In this document: positions 25,567 to 35,342 of the stretch, piece after piece
How the letters are laid out: each line of letters starts with the position of its first letter
How positions within the stretch are numbered: position 1 is the stretch's first letter
Source: Candidatus Parachristensenella avicola
GTDB lineage: Bacteria > Bacillota > Clostridia > Christensenellales > UMGS416
Assembly: GCA_904420205.1 (NCBI GenBank)
Contig: CAJFUN010000023.1
Coordinates: 1-64,000 of the forward strand
Direction of reading: 5' to 3'
DNA: 64,000 nt
The notes under the pieces: generated by a model
The model's database searches: none
Told to the model about the DNA's origin: nothing
The model's input: only the letters and a program-made list of their open reading frames with translations
Made by a program: the position numbers and the translations under genes

Positions 25567-25648
25567 GCGCACCTCCTTTAGGATGCTTCAAAGCATATCA
25601 CAGGGGAAGGGAAATGTAAACGGGACCGGGTGGAAGCGGCCGCCGGCA

Positions 25649-25679
25649 TAAAAAACCTCCGCCTTTGGGACGGAGGGTT
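25649..25679 (-). terminator. Rho-independent terminator (minus strand)
   Basis: Minus-strand CCTCCG...CGGAGG stem followed by TTTTTT, just past the stop of the GH39-like gene. Confidence 0.85.
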
Positions 25680-25689
25680 GGACGCGGGT

Positions 25690-27054
25690 TTAGCGCTCCA
25701 GGGGCAGCAGGCGAACGAAGGAGACACTGCCGGCAGGAGCGTACAACTCGGGGGTAAAAGCGGCCATGCAATAGGTTTCCCGGGTTTCCAGCGGTGTGGG
25801 CGTTAGGGCGTCCGGGCAGAAAGGCGCGCCGATTCGGTAATTTTCATAGCGGTACAAGCCGGGCTCAAGATGCTGGAAGGTAAGAGCCAGCGCACGGTCC
25901 TCCTTGCCCACGTTGAGCAGGACGGCCCAGAGCCCGCCGTTATCGTCCCGGGTAGCCTGAATCAGTAGGGAACCCTCGTCCAAATCGACAGCCAGCCGGT
26001 GAGGACCGGCCATATGATAAAGACGATAGACGTCGTAGGCCGGACGCTTTTCCCCCTCTACCGAGAAGAGGCCAAAGCGGTGAGGAATCTCATTCCAGTG
26101 GTGATACATGATAGCGGGATCCTGGAAGAAGGGCTCGAACTCCCGGACATCGCACAGCTGGTCCCATATATGATAATAGAAGGTATAATCGATGCCGCCT
26201 TCCAGGGCCCAATAGAGGTTGCGGGCCACATTCAGCGCGCGGTAACCGGTGGAAGCATGTTCCGGGAAGGAGCGCGCTTCAAAAGCCGGGCCATATTCCG
26301 TAACCATAACCTGCGGACGCTCGGCCCCGAAAACAGCGCTCAGCATGGCGGCTGTGCGCCGGAAGGCTCCGACCGTGCGCTCCGGCGTATGGGTGTAGGT
26401 GTGCCAGGAGACAAAGTCAAGCTGCGTCCCCTCCTGGTGGCAGCGGCGGGCGAAGGGCTCCAGCATGGGGTGATCGGGATCGGCCAAGCCGGGCCCGCCC
26501 ACCTTGGCTTGAGGGAACACGTCCAGTATGGCTTGGACGGTAGCGGCATAATAAGTATAGTAATCATCCGGATCGGGAATGAGATAAGGACAGCCCCCGT
26601 TCTCCCCAATATCGACCTCATTGCCTACCTCCCAGTGGGTGACAATGGGCTGCTCCAAGGAGTAGCGGCGTACCAAGGCGCGAATAAGCGCCTGCCATTG
26701 ACCCCAGTCCACCGGCGCCCATTGGGCGGGATCAATCTGGGGAAAAAGGGATTTCGGCTTGACGCAGATAGCGGCGACCACCTGCGCCCCTGTAGCGGCC
26801 AGCGCCTGCATATAGGGGTCAAGGCGGGAAAAATCATATTGGCCCGGGCCCGGACAGATGAAGAAATATTCCTGAATAAAGGTACGAAGCAGCCGGGGCG
26901 ACAGCGCTTGAGCGCCCTCGATCACCTTGGCCGGTAGTGGACGGGAGTTAACGCCGCCGTGGCCGATGCTGTGACGGTCGATGGGGAAGGGGCCAATGGA
27001 CTGGGCGGCATCGATGCGGGCGCGCAGCAAGGGCAGCGCATTATAATCAAGCAT
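25690..27054 (-). CDS. GH39-like glycosidase (beta-xylosidase / iduronidase clan)
   Basis: 454 aa from ATG 27054 (GAGGAGG nine nt upstream). GH-A clan TIM barrel with acid/base Glu in THWEVGNEVDIGE (E146) and nucleophile in VMVTEYGPAFE (E253), 107 residues apart as expected for clan A, and SWHTYTHTPERT between them. A C-terminal beta-domain follows (about 370-454). No signal peptide. Best match by pattern is GH39; substrate could be a xyloside, arabinoside or uronide. It lies 32 bp after a MazG-like gene on the same strand and is probably transcribed with it. Confidence 0.8.
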   Translation of the reverse strand: MLDYNALPLLRARIDAAQSIGPFPIDRHSIGHGGVNSRPLPAKVIEGAQALSPRLLRTFIQEYFFICPGPGQYDFSRLDPYMQALAATGAQVVAAICVKPKSLFPQIDPAQWAPVDWGQWQALIRALVRRYSLEQPIVTHWEVGNEVDIGENGGCPYLIPDPDDYYTYYAATVQAILDVFPQAKVGGPGLADPDHPMLEPFARRCHQEGTQLDFVSWHTYTHTPERTVGAFRRTAAMLSAVFGAERPQVMVTEYGPAFEARSFPEHASTGYRALNVARNLYWALEGGIDYTFYYHIWDQLCDVREFEPFFQDPAIMYHHWNEIPHRFGLFSVEGEKRPAYDVYRLYHMAGPHRLAVDLDEGSLLIQATRDDNGGLWAVLLNVGKEDRALALTFQHLEPGLYRYENYRIGAPFCPDALTPTPLETRETYCMAAFTPELYAPAGSVSFVRLLPLER

Positions 27055-27086
27055 AGCATAAACCTCCTCTTTTGTCGGCGCGTACG

Positions 27087-27443
27087 TCAATCCTCATATA
27101 GAAGCTCGTTTTCTTTCCAGCTGCGGTTTAAATTACGTTCGGCCTTGCGAATGAATTCGCGGCTGAATTCCTCCGCAGTGATTCCATAGCAGTCCAGCAT
27201 ATCCAGCCAATACATCATTACGTCGCAGCACTCCTCCACATAGTGCCGCCGCACCTGCGGGTTGTGCATAATAGCGTCGTCGCCCTTTTTCTTGATGATG
27301 GCAATCACCTCGCCGATTTCATCGATGCTCCACAGCAGGCTATCGCGGGCATACTGCGGCGTATGGGGCGACCAGTCGTCCCTATGCTGATCATAAAGAC
27401 GGCGCTGGTAATCCAGCATATCCGATATTTTCAGATCACTCAT
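27087..27443 (-). CDS. MazG-like nucleoside triphosphate pyrophosphohydrolase
   Basis: 118 aa from ATG 27443, preceded by GAGGAGGGGG; the open frame upstream is not used. All-alpha NTP-PPase motif: SIDEIGEVIAIIKKKG (metal ligands E42, E45) and YVEECCDVMMYWLDML (E71, D74). Such proteins hydrolyse (d)NTPs to NMP and pyrophosphate for house-cleaning or pyrimidine control. Small, single-domain, hence closer to the RS21-C6/MazG-like type than to full MazG. First gene of a two-gene minus-strand unit. Confidence 0.8.
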   Translation of the reverse strand: MSDLKISDMLDYQRRLYDQHRDDWSPHTPQYARDSLLWSIDEIGEVIAIIKKKGDDAIMHNPQVRRHYVEECCDVMMYWLDMLDCYGITAEEFSREFIRKAERNLNRSWKENELLYED

Positions 27444-27611
27444 TGCCCCCCTCCTCTTTTCATGACACAATGGCGGCGTCCGACTTGGATCGATTTCAAT
27501 GGAAGCCTTAACCATTATATCATCATTAAGCAGCGTATGGAAAGAAGATTGGATAAAGCCGCAAGGCATACGCTAAATCTGAAAACTAAGCCGGAAAATT
27601 GGGGGATTTTA

Positions 27612-27620
27612 TGTTATAAT
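27612..27620 (+). promoter_or_regulatory. Extended -10 promoter
   Basis: TG-T-TATAAT at 27612-27620, 26 bp before the ATG at 27647. No good -35, but the extended -10 is perfect. Confidence 0.55.
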
Positions 27621-27646
27621 AAAAGAAAAAATAGAGGAAGAAGGAA

Positions 27647-28399
27647 ATGGCGGAGAACCTTAACCTAAAGCTGCGCATTCGGCCAGGAGAGGCAAAGCGC
27701 GGCTGCACTAAGACACTGACGACAGGCGGTATGCGGCTGACGGTACGGGTACCCGCGGGCACGACGTCCGGGCGGGTGCTAATACTCCGAGCTGTGCCCT
27801 TTCCCATAGGGGCACGGGATGTGGCCGTGAAGATCGAGGTCAAGCGGAAGACGGGTTGGCTATGGGCATGCCTGGCAGCGGGGGCGGCGGCCGTAATTTT
27901 GCACCTATCGGGATTAGAACACCCGGTGGCCACGCCGAAAACGACGGCGGTACGCGGCGGACAGACAGAAAACCGGGAGTTGGCCGCCGCGATGGAACGC
28001 TTATACCAGATACAGCCCGGCGGCGATACCGCGTCTGCGCGGGTGGAACAGGCAATTCTGCGGCTGGGCAGTTGGCAGGCGGAAGGTGGAAGCGGACCGC
28101 GGGGATATCAGGTAAGTATTACTGCGCCAGATATGGCAGGGCTGATGGAGTCGATTTCCGAATCCCTGGCGGCTGGTGAACTTCAGGCCGCGACGGCGGA
28201 AGAGATCAACGAGCTGATCCTCCGCCGGCTGGAGCAAGGCGACTATACGATGCGTAAGCAAAGCGTCATGGTGCAGTACACGGAAGGGGAAGATGGGCCC
28301 TGCGTGGAGCAGACCGAGGCGCTGGCCGACGCTGTATATGGCGGCTTGCTCAGTTGGCAGCAGCAGGCGATTGAGGCGTGGAGGGAGAATAACCCATGA
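27647..28399 (+). CDS. Membrane protein with DnaJ-C-terminal-like N-domain, unknown function
   Basis: 250 aa. Residues 8-65 resemble one beta-sandwich of the DnaJ C-terminal substrate-binding region (LKLRIRPGEAKRGCTKTL, MRLTVRVPAGTTSGRVL), without J-domain or zinc motif. One TM helix at about 71-89 follows, then an extracytoplasmic helical region. The chaperone resemblance may be structural only. SD GGAAGAAGGA. Overlaps the next gene by ATGA, so the two exported or membrane proteins are made together. Confidence 0.65.
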   Translation: MAENLNLKLRIRPGEAKRGCTKTLTTGGMRLTVRVPAGTTSGRVLILRAVPFPIGARDVAVKIEVKRKTGWLWACLAAGAAAVILHLSGLEHPVATPKTTAVRGGQTENRELAAAMERLYQIQPGGDTASARVEQAILRLGSWQAEGGSGPRGYQVSITAPDMAGLMESISESLAAGELQAATAEEINELILRRLEQGDYTMRKQSVMVQYTEGEDGPCVEQTEALADAVYGGLLSWQQQAIEAWRENNP

Positions 28400-30483
28400 A
28401 ACGATATATAGCGGGCCTCTTGCTGACGGCCCTTTTGCTGGGTGCGGTTCCGTTGGGCGCTTCCGCCGCAGGCAGCGTCCAAGAGCCGGTAATGCTCATG
28501 TGTTACAGCGACCGCGTCGCCGCCAACTATTATCCCTTTATCATTCTCGACGGGCAACTCTATATCCGGAGCGACACGGCGGGAGCGTTTTCAGGCTTTG
28601 CCTGGGATGGGGCATGTTTTAGCCGCGACGGCGTACGGCTTGAGCCGCAGGGCATGGAATACCGCGGCGGAACTTGGTTCCCTGTGGAAAGTGTGATGCG
28701 GGAAATGGAGACAGCCGTGGTGGAGGAGGATGGCGCGCTGTATTTCTGTTCGGCTTCCGTATTGAGGCAGAATTTTTTGGCCCTGTATGATCAGATGAGC
28801 CGCTTCCCCGCTCCCTTCGATGATGAAGAGCTGGCCTTTCAAAGCGGCTTGGTCATATCGGCAGCCTATGACATTCTCTCCAACGCAAGGTTTAGCACGC
28901 TGTGGAAGGGCTATTACCGGCCGCTTTTTGACGAAGCGATTTGCGAGCTAGCTGTCCCTCAGGACCCCGATGATCCGATCTTTGCCTGGCTTGCGTCGGC
29001 GGAGACCGACCTATTGGGCCCTGCGGCGCAGAAAATGGACAAGGTAGACGAAATTACCAAGGAGATGGGCCTGCCGAAGAGCAGCATCTATTATGCCGAC
29101 GACACGCTGGAGCGCATGCTGCGCACTACGCAGGCTTACCGGGAGGTAACGGGCAGCCTGGGCTTTTCCCTCTCGGATTTTTATCAAGGCGTGGCCCGGG
29201 CCAGCTATGCCTATGGCCTGGAGAGCAGCTACCTCAAAGGGCTGTCCATGCTGGCGTCGATGGAAGCCGAAGACGGCAAAGAGGAAGCGATGCAGGCCGC
29301 CATTAACCATATGCTGGAGGTCTATCAGGATCGCCAGGAAGCTGACGGCTGGGAGCAAATGCAGAATCTGGTGGATACCTTTGCCACCGAGCAGCTGGAG
29401 AAAAAGGCGGCGGCCGCCATATTTGCCTGCATGCCCAAGACGCTGCAGGCGATAACGGCTGCGATCCGCGCCAGCGATTTCCCCAAGCAGGCTTCGGCCA
29501 TCGAGAAAAGCGCGGCCTATTCGGTGATTCAGAACAAAGCCCGGCAGCGGGCCGATCAGCTGTATGAGGCTGAGGAAACCGACTATGTGGCGCTGAAATA
29601 TGCAATGCTGCTCTACTATAAAGCGGCAATGTTGGGCTATCAGCAGTATACCTTCGATGATGTGGTGGGCCCTTTGTGTGCCGCCAAGGCCGAGGAGGCC
29701 AGGACGATTCTGATGCAGCTATCCGCCGTGCAGGATCGTGATTTGGAAAACCATGATTACGGCAACCCGAAGATCGATACGGCGGCGTTAAAGGCCTATA
29801 CGCCTACTTCGCCTGTTGCGGACGAAGACCTTTCGGATGTGAGCGAAACGGAGCAGCCCGAGCAGAGCCGGACAGGTGAATCGACCCTGGAGGGTTTTGT
29901 CGCCTCTGAGCTGGAAGGCATATGGCTGGATCACACCCAAATGCCCGATCGTGTGCCCAACCATAGTGAGCTAACGCCCTATGAAAAGGGTTATATTGAA
30001 ACGGGCGATGGGCTGATCGGCGCATGGCGGCTGGATCTGAATGAAGACGCCAGCGATGAACTTGTGGTGTTGCGCCAAAGGATGGACGGCCTGCCCAAGC
30101 TCCAGTTGCAGGTTTACGGATTCCATTCCGGGGATTATAGCCAGGTATACCTGCTTTATGAGGATGAGGTTTTGCAGGCCGGGGCCAATGGCTGCTATCT
30201 GACGATTCAAGCCGGAGCCAACGCCCATGTGGCTTACTGCCTATACGGCACCATGTACGCGATCGACTGGAAACCCGGCGCAGAAGCGGTTACGCGCATT
30301 GCGTTTCCCGAGCGCTCCGGCGATTCGATCGCTGAGGAAGATCAATCATCCCTGGACAAATATCGCGCCTATTATGGCAGCGAAGCCATTGCGATGCCCG
30401 CTGCCTATGTGGATGCAGCCAACGGACAGCTGGCCCTTTATCTGACGCAAGCTAGCCGGCAGCTCATGGTGGGCGGATCATAA
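28396..30483 (+). CDS. Large exported protein of unknown function
   Basis: 695 aa. Sec signal peptide MKRYIAGLLLTALLLGAVPLGASA, then residues about 35-115 reminiscent of the copper-amine-oxidase N-terminal stalk fold common on firmicute surfaces (YYPFIILDGQLYI, GGTWFPVESVMREM), a long alpha-helical middle (about 130-460), an acidic low-complexity linker near 475-500, and a C-terminal beta-rich domain with GAWRLDLNEDASDELVVLRQ, a pattern seen in VCBS-like repeats. No wall anchor or active-site motif seen. Translationally coupled to the upstream membrane protein, which may be its partner. Confidence 0.7.
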   Translation: MKRYIAGLLLTALLLGAVPLGASAAGSVQEPVMLMCYSDRVAANYYPFIILDGQLYIRSDTAGAFSGFAWDGACFSRDGVRLEPQGMEYRGGTWFPVESVMREMETAVVEEDGALYFCSASVLRQNFLALYDQMSRFPAPFDDEELAFQSGLVISAAYDILSNARFSTLWKGYYRPLFDEAICELAVPQDPDDPIFAWLASAETDLLGPAAQKMDKVDEITKEMGLPKSSIYYADDTLERMLRTTQAYREVTGSLGFSLSDFYQGVARASYAYGLESSYLKGLSMLASMEAEDGKEEAMQAAINHMLEVYQDRQEADGWEQMQNLVDTFATEQLEKKAAAAIFACMPKTLQAITAAIRASDFPKQASAIEKSAAYSVIQNKARQRADQLYEAEETDYVALKYAMLLYYKAAMLGYQQYTFDDVVGPLCAAKAEEARTILMQLSAVQDRDLENHDYGNPKIDTAALKAYTPTSPVADEDLSDVSETEQPEQSRTGESTLEGFVASELEGIWLDHTQMPDRVPNHSELTPYEKGYIETGDGLIGAWRLDLNEDASDELVVLRQRMDGLPKLQLQVYGFHSGDYSQVYLLYEDEVLQAGANGCYLTIQAGANAHVAYCLYGTMYAIDWKPGAEAVTRIAFPERSGDSIAEEDQSSLDKYRAYYGSEAIAMPAAYVDAANGQLALYLTQASRQLMVGGS

Positions 30484-30493
30484 CCGGTGAGTT

Positions 30494-30535
30494 AAAAGGG
30501 CCGTACGGCAGGCTAACTGCGTACGGCCCTTTTTC
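30494..30535. terminator. Bidirectional terminator
   Basis: AAAAGGGCCGTACG ... CGTACGGCCCTTTTT between convergent genes. Confidence 0.9.
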
Positions 30536-30547
30536 TTGGTGAAAGAT

Positions 30548-31345
30548 TTACTTTATGACGCGCTTTCGATATCGGCGCACCTGACCGCCCAGATGGCTGG
30601 GATATGAGAGCATCTCCCAACCGCGGCGCAGCAGTTCCTGGTCGGGGGCGCAATGCGTTTCTTCTCCGGGGCAGTCAATGAGCCAGCCGCCGGGTTTGGT
30701 TACGCGAGCAAGCTCGGTAAGCTCGCCGTCATAGTCATCGCCCACTACGTGGCCGGACATGACGATGTCAAAAAGATCGTTGGGGTAGGGTAATGAATCG
30801 GCCATGCCATCGACAACCCGTACGTTATTAAGCCCTTCCCGGCGGATCCGGCTGCGCAGATAGGCCCGTAGGGTTTCGACGGGTTCGCAGGCATAGACTT
30901 CCCGTGCGAGACCGGCGGCGGCAAAAGCTAGACGGCCGGATCCGCTGCCTACGTCCAATATGGTTTTGTTCTTAAAGTCGGCAAGCTCCAGCAACCTGGC
31001 CGGATCCCAGTGGGCAATAAAACCGCAATGGGTATCCATGAGTTCAGGCCTAGTATAGGTGATAAAATCCTCCACCCAGGACATAACCGAAAGTTCGCAA
31101 CTGCGCAGCTCTTCCGGCGAGGCCCCATGCGGCGCGCAGGCGATGAGCTGGGCCACGGTATCCGCGCATTCCGGACAGCGATGGGCCAGATACCAGGCTA
31201 CGGCCGGATGGCCTGCCAACGCCCGGGCAAAAGAAGCCCGGAAAGCAGGGTCGTCGATCCCGCAGAGAAGACGAATTTGGAAGCGCTCCAGAAGAAGCAA
31301 GCTGTGAAAGGAAAAGTCGTTTACATCAATCCAATTCAGGGCCAT
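30548..31345 (-). CDS. Class I SAM-dependent methyltransferase
   Basis: 265 aa, AAGGAGGAT SD. Rossmann motif I ILDVGSGSGRLAFAAA (129-144), acidic residue of motif II in VYACEP, motif post-II ADSLPYPNDLFDIVMSGH and motif IV-like TKPGGWLIDCPG, the methyltransf_11 pattern. The first 110 residues form an extra helical domain with a CPEC pair (residues 57-60) of unknown role. No substrate can be named. Monocistronic, with its own promoter and a hairpin in its 5' leader. Confidence 0.85.
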   Translation of the reverse strand: MALNWIDVNDFSFHSLLLLERFQIRLLCGIDDPAFRASFARALAGHPAVAWYLAHRCPECADTVAQLIACAPHGASPEELRSCELSVMSWVEDFITYTRPELMDTHCGFIAHWDPARLLELADFKNKTILDVGSGSGRLAFAAAGLAREVYACEPVETLRAYLRSRIRREGLNNVRVVDGMADSLPYPNDLFDIVMSGHVVGDDYDGELTELARVTKPGGWLIDCPGEETHCAPDQELLRRGWEMLSYPSHLGGQVRRYRKRVIK

Positions 31346-31363
31346 TGAATCCTCCTTGTTTTC

Positions 31364-31389
31364 GGAGGGCTATGCTGCCAATGCCCTCC
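31364..31389 (-). promoter_or_regulatory. Leader hairpin of the methyltransferase mRNA
   Basis: GGAGGGC and GCCCTCC separated by 12 nt, ending 9 nt before the SD on the minus strand. On that strand no T-run follows, so it is not a terminator; it could shield or insulate the SD. Confidence 0.4.
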
Positions 31390-31480
31390 CTTTTGCGATT
31401 AAGGCCTTAGCGGATGCGTGCATCATAATGATCAGTCCTTTCATGCGTATTGGGCGGCTGAAGTCCAACTGCCTATTTCC

Positions 31481-31508
31481 AGTATAAAGAAGATAGGAAA
31501 AAAATCAA
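31481..31508 (-). promoter_or_regulatory. Promoter of the methyltransferase gene
   Basis: On the minus strand TTGATT (31503-31508), 16 bp, TATACT (31481-31486). It gives a leader of about 130 nt. The stretch 31509-31680 upstream of it holds nothing I can identify. Confidence 0.6.
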
Positions 31509-31680
31509 GGTAAATCATGGCTTTTCGGAGCGGCCAGGTTCCCAAAGATCGGGGAGGAAAGGCGGCACGGAAACCTGGGCCATCATGAGCGGGTTCGAGC
31601 CTGAGCCCTAGCCCGATAGCGCCGAAGAAGGGGCGGAGGCGCCCGGGTAGCCGGCGAAGATGCGAGAAATGGACAGAAAA

Positions 31681-31713
31681 AAAGCGCGGACTGCTTCATG
31701 CAGCCCGCGCTTT
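31681..31713. terminator. Terminator after pflA
   Basis: AAAGCGCGG ... CCCGCGCTTT stem with T-rich flank on the plus side and A-rich flank on the other; on the minus strand it lies just past the pflA stop. Confidence 0.8.
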
Positions 31714-31718
31714 CTTTC

Positions 31719-32438
31719 TTATGCTTTGCGCTCAGGCAACCGCACTCGAGCCTGCAAGGGAGCAATATCCTCAGGCAGGGCGGCGCGATAACGGTCGAAG
31801 GGGAAAGGAATTCCCAGCGCTTGATATTTTTCTATACACAGCTTATGGAAAGCAAGCAGCTCCACCTTCTGGACGTTGCCATAGGGTGAAATCAGGGCGT
31901 TCAACCGGTCGATCTGCTCCGGCGTATCGTTAAGGCCGGGCACGATGACCTGCCGGATCCAAACAGGCACGCCGGCTGCCTGCAGGCGGCCCAAAAAGGC
32001 CAGCGTGGTATGCAGGCTCCCACCGGTATAGCGCACATATTCTTCCTCGGTGGTGAACTTGATATCTAACAGGCATAGGTCGGTATAGGCTAGCAGCGCC
32101 TTTTCTTCCGCCGCATGCAGGCATCCGCTGGTATCCAGGCAGGTATGAATCCCGTCCCGATGGCAGCGCTCAAAAAGCTCCGCTACAAATCCGGCCTGCG
32201 CCAAAGCTTCGCCGCCGGAAACCGTGAGTCCCCCCTCGGTGCCAAAGTAGCTTTTATAGCGCCGGACGCGGGCGGCCACATCGGCAGCCTCCATGATTTT
32301 GCCGTCGGCGAAATCCCAGGTATCCGGATTATGACAGAAGCCGCAGCGTAGCGGGCAACCTTGCAGGAATACCACGCTGCGCAGCCCCGGGCCGTCCAGC
32401 GTGCCTAAGCTTTGAAAGCTATGGATGCGCCCGGTCAT
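31719..32438 (-). CDS. pflA: Pyruvate formate-lyase activating enzyme
   Basis: 239 aa. Radical SAM enzyme: CxxxCxxC as GCPLRCGFCHNP (C28, C32, C35), N-terminal GTLDGPGLRSVVFLQG, and VSGGEAL (SAM-binding GGE). It installs the glycyl radical on PflB by H-atom abstraction. Single [4Fe-4S] cluster form without extra ferredoxin domains, as for genuine PFL activases. The start overlaps the pflB stop by one base (TAATG), so the pair is coupled. Confidence 0.96.
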   Translation of the reverse strand: MTGRIHSFQSLGTLDGPGLRSVVFLQGCPLRCGFCHNPDTWDFADGKIMEAADVAARVRRYKSYFGTEGGLTVSGGEALAQAGFVAELFERCHRDGIHTCLDTSGCLHAAEEKALLAYTDLCLLDIKFTTEEEYVRYTGGSLHTTLAFLGRLQAAGVPVWIRQVIVPGLNDTPEQIDRLNALISPYGNVQKVELLAFHKLCIEKYQALGIPFPFDRYRAALPEDIAPLQARVRLPERKA

Positions 32439-34666
32439 TACATGCTCTCGTGGAAGGTACGGCTGATAACCTCCCGCTGCTGCTCCCGGGTAAGACGGTG
32501 GAAGTTGACCGCATAGCCCGACACGCGAATGGTTAGATTCGGGTATTTCGTGGGATCCTCGTAAGCCTCAATAAGCTTCTGCTTGTTCAGCACGTTGACG
32601 TTCAGGTGATGGGCGCCCTGGGCAAAATAGCCATCCATCATGGATACCAGGTTCCCGGTGCGCTGTTCGTCATCCCGCCCCAAGGTGGACGGGGTGATAG
32701 AGAAAGTATTGGAGATACCGTCGCGGCAATCAGCATAATCTAGCTTGGCTACCGAGTTAAGCGAGGCAAGCGCGCCGTTCTTTTCGCGGTTGTGCATGGG
32801 ATTCGCGCCGGGAGCAAAGGGCTCGCCCTTGGCCCGGCCGTCAGGCGTGGCGCCGGTCTTTTTGCCGTAAACCACATTGGAGGTGATGGTCAGCACAGAG
32901 AGCGTATGTTTGGCGCCGCGATAGCAAGGGGTCTTGCGCAGCTCTTCGATCATTTCATGCACCAAGTTCTGGGCGATTTCATCTACGGCGTCAATATCGT
33001 TGCCATACGTGGGGAAATCGCCTTCCGTCTCAAAATCTACGATATAACCCTTCTCATCGCGCACCGGATGCACCTTGGCGTGGCGGATGACGGAAAGCGA
33101 GTCGGTGATGACCGAAAGCCCAGCCACGCCGAAAGCCATAAAGCGCTCCACCTGCGTATCATGCAGGGCCATCTGGGTTTTTTCATAGGCATATTTGTCA
33201 TGCATGTAGTGGATTACGTTCAGCGTGTTCACATACAGCGCGCACAGCCAGCTGCGGTATTCGGTAAAGCGCTCCATTACGGTTTCATAATCCAGAATGT
33301 CGCCGGCCAGCGGAGCTTTTTCCGGGCCTAGGTGGAGGCCGCTGGTGGTGTCGTAGCCGCCGTTGATGGCCAGCAGCAGCAGCTTGGGCAGATTGCACCG
33401 GGCGCCAAAGAACTGCATTTGCTTGCCTACCTTCATGGCCGATACGCAGCAGGCGATGGCATAATCGTCGCCATAGGTAGGACGCATCACGTCGTCGTTT
33501 TCGTACTGGATGGAGTCGGTGTCAATGGATACCTTGGCGCAGAAGCGTTTAAAGCCCTCGGGCAGCCGCTCGGACCAGAGCACCGTCATGTTCGGTTCAG
33601 GCGCAGAACCCAGCGTGTAGAGCGTGTTGAGGATGCGGAAGGAGTTCCGGGTGACCAACGTACGGCCATCTTCGCCCATGCCGCCTACGCCCTCGGTGAT
33701 CCAGGTGGGATCGCCGCCGAAAAGCTCGTTGTAAGCGGGCGTACGTAGGTGACGGGCCATGCGCAGCTTCATAACGAAGTCGTCCATAAGCTCCTGCGCG
33801 CCGGCTTCGTCCAGCACGCCAGAAGCAATGTCCCGGGTCAAATAGATATCGAGGAAGGTGGACACGCGGCCCAGGCTCATAGCCGCACCGTTCTGCTCCT
33901 TAATGGAGGCCAGATAGCCAAAGTAAGTCCACTGGATGGCCTCGCGGGCAGTGGTCGCCGGGCCAGAGATATCATAGCCATACATGGCGGCCATTTCCTT
34001 CATCTTGCCTAGGAAATTGATCTGCTGGTACAGCTCCTCGGACAGGCGGATGGTTTCCGTATCCATCAGCCCCATGCCCAAAATCAGCTTATCCTTTTGT
34101 TTTTCCTCAATGAGCCGATCTACGCCATAAAGCGCCACACGACGGTAGTCGCCGATAATACGGCCGCGGCCATAGGCATCGGGCAGGCCGGTAATCAGCC
34201 CGCTCTTACGGGCGGCGCGCATTTGGGGCGTATAGACGCGGTACACACCGTCGTTGTGGGTGGTGCGGAACTTAAATTCATCCTGGATCGTCTGCCCCAT
34301 CTCATAGCCATAAGCTTCACAGGCTTCCTTGGCCATGCGCATACCCCCAAAGGGGTTGATTCCGCGCTGCAGCGGGCGGGCGGTCTGCAGGCCCACAATG
34401 AGTTCTTTGTCTTTATCCAGGTAGCCGGGCTTATAATGGGTCAGCGAAGATACGGTGTTGGTATCCACGCCCAGTACGCCGCCCATCTCATGCTCCAGCT
34501 TCAGGAGCGTATTAAGCTTATCCATCAGCGTTCGGGTGCGCTCGGTGGCGCCCGCCAGGAAGCTTCCGTCGCCCTCATAAGGCGTGTAGTTTAGCTGGAT
34601 AAAATCCCGCACATTAATCTCGTTGACCCAAAGGCCGGGGGTAAAACCCTTCCACGCTTCTTTCAT
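32438..34666 (-). CDS. pflB: Formate C-acetyltransferase (pyruvate formate-lyase)
   Basis: 742 aa, normal length. The catalytic cysteine pair in [11 protein letters not shown] (C406-C407) is the hallmark of true PFL rather than diol dehydratase or choline-lyase relatives, and the glycyl radical motif is [11 protein letters not shown] (G717). Converts pyruvate and CoA to acetyl-CoA and formate under anoxia, giving formate for one-carbon metabolism as well as fermentation. Its start overlaps the Nudix stop (ATGA), and the operon leader carries a ZTP riboswitch. Confidence 0.97.
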   Translation of the reverse strand: MKEAWKGFTPGLWVNEINVRDFIQLNYTPYEGDGSFLAGATERTRTLMDKLNTLLKLEHEMGGVLGVDTNTVSSLTHYKPGYLDKDKELIVGLQTARPLQRGINPFGGMRMAKEACEAYGYEMGQTIQDEFKFRTTHNDGVYRVYTPQMRAARKSGLITGLPDAYGRGRIIGDYRRVALYGVDRLIEEKQKDKLILGMGLMDTETIRLSEELYQQINFLGKMKEMAAMYGYDISGPATTAREAIQWTYFGYLASIKEQNGAAMSLGRVSTFLDIYLTRDIASGVLDEAGAQELMDDFVMKLRMARHLRTPAYNELFGGDPTWITEGVGGMGEDGRTLVTRNSFRILNTLYTLGSAPEPNMTVLWSERLPEGFKRFCAKVSIDTDSIQYENDDVMRPTYGDDYAIACCVSAMKVGKQMQFFGARCNLPKLLLLAINGGYDTTSGLHLGPEKAPLAGDILDYETVMERFTEYRSWLCALYVNTLNVIHYMHDKYAYEKTQMALHDTQVERFMAFGVAGLSVITDSLSVIRHAKVHPVRDEKGYIVDFETEGDFPTYGNDIDAVDEIAQNLVHEMIEELRKTPCYRGAKHTLSVLTITSNVVYGKKTGATPDGRAKGEPFAPGANPMHNREKNGALASLNSVAKLDYADCRDGISNTFSITPSTLGRDDEQRTGNLVSMMDGYFAQGAHHLNVNVLNKQKLIEAYEDPTKYPNLTIRVSGYAVNFHRLTREQQREVISRTFHESM

Positions 34667-35205
34667 TTTCCGGTTTCCTCCTGTCTATTCTGCTGAAATG
34701 TATGAAAGGCTCTGTCAAAGGCTTCACGATACTGCTTAAGATGCTCATATACCGATCCCGCCAGCTGGCCGGCGGCGGCCAGCTCCTCGAATTCCTCCAG
34801 GCTGACCCAGCGGGCCGCGTCGGTTTCGCCGGGCTGAAGTTTGATGGATTCGGCGGGCACGTTCCGTACCAGCGCAAAGTTATCGCCGAAGAAAGGCTGG
34901 AGCTTGATTGTGCCAAGAAAAATCAATTCCTCAGGACGGGCCTGGATGCCCGTCTCTTCCCACAGCTCCCGGGCTGCAGCAGCGCGGCTATCCTCGCCGG
35001 AAACGACATGTCCACCGGTATTTTCCCATTTTCCAGGCATATACCGCTTGGAGGCATCCCGTCGCGTCAGAAGAATGTGTCCCTTGCCGTCGAACACCCA
35101 GATACCCACCACCACGTGATATTCGCCTGGCTGAAGCGGTTCGTCTCGCCGGGCCGTGCGGCCCAGGGGGCGGCGGGATTCATCGTAAAGATCCCAGATT
35201 TCCAT
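34663..35205 (-). CDS. Nudix hydrolase (IDI-like subfamily)
   Basis: 180 aa from ATG 35205 (AGGAAA SD; the open frame to 35280 runs into the riboswitch terminator and is discounted). Nudix box [23 protein letters not shown] matches GX5EX7REUXEEXGU. N-terminal [20 protein letters not shown] is typical of the isopentenyl-diphosphate-isomerase-like Nudix group, many of which hydrolyse unknown diphosphates. First gene of the operon with pflB and pflA; its position behind a ZTP riboswitch hints at a nucleotide or folate-pathway intermediate as substrate, which is inference. Confidence 0.85.
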   Translation of the reverse strand: MEIWDLYDESRRPLGRTARRDEPLQPGEYHVVVGIWVFDGKGHILLTRRDASKRYMPGKWENTGGHVVSGEDSRAAAARELWEETGIQARPEELIFLGTIKLQPFFGDNFALVRNVPAESIKLQPGETDAARWVSLEEFEELAAAGQLAGSVYEHLKQYREAFDRAFHTFQQNRQEETGK

Positions 35206-35224
35206 TTTTCCTGCCTTTCCATAG

Positions 35225-35262
35225 AAAAAGGGCAACCCTTGCAGCGCTTGCAAAGATTGCCC
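35225..35262 (-). terminator. Riboswitch-controlled intrinsic terminator
   Basis: On the minus strand GGGCAA (35257-35262 region) pairs with TTGCCC (35230-35235), enclosing a TTTGCA...TGCAAG sub-stem, followed by TTTTT. Its 5' arm is the last conserved piece of the ZTP aptamer (CTGGGCAA), so ligand-bound aptamer and terminator are mutually exclusive. Confidence 0.85.
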
Positions 35263-35331
35263 AGACGGTCGGCTTTTCAACTTTATGCTCCCCTGTGGTG
35301 CTCCACAAGATTCCGTCAGTCACATAAAGCG
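35257..35331 (-). ncRNA. ZTP (pfl-motif) riboswitch aptamer
   Basis: Minus-strand sequence contains the conserved blocks of the ZTP/pfl RNA: TGTGACTGACGGAA, GTGGAGCACCACAGGGGA, and, after a linker, GCCGACCGTCTGGGCAA, in correct order and within about 75 nt. This class was named for its association with pfl genes and senses ZTP/ZMP, signals of 10-formyl-THF shortage. It sits between a strong promoter and the Nudix-pflB-pflA genes. Binding should disrupt the overlapping terminator and turn the operon on, supplying formate. Confidence 0.9.
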
Positions 35332-35342
35332 TGTACATTCGC

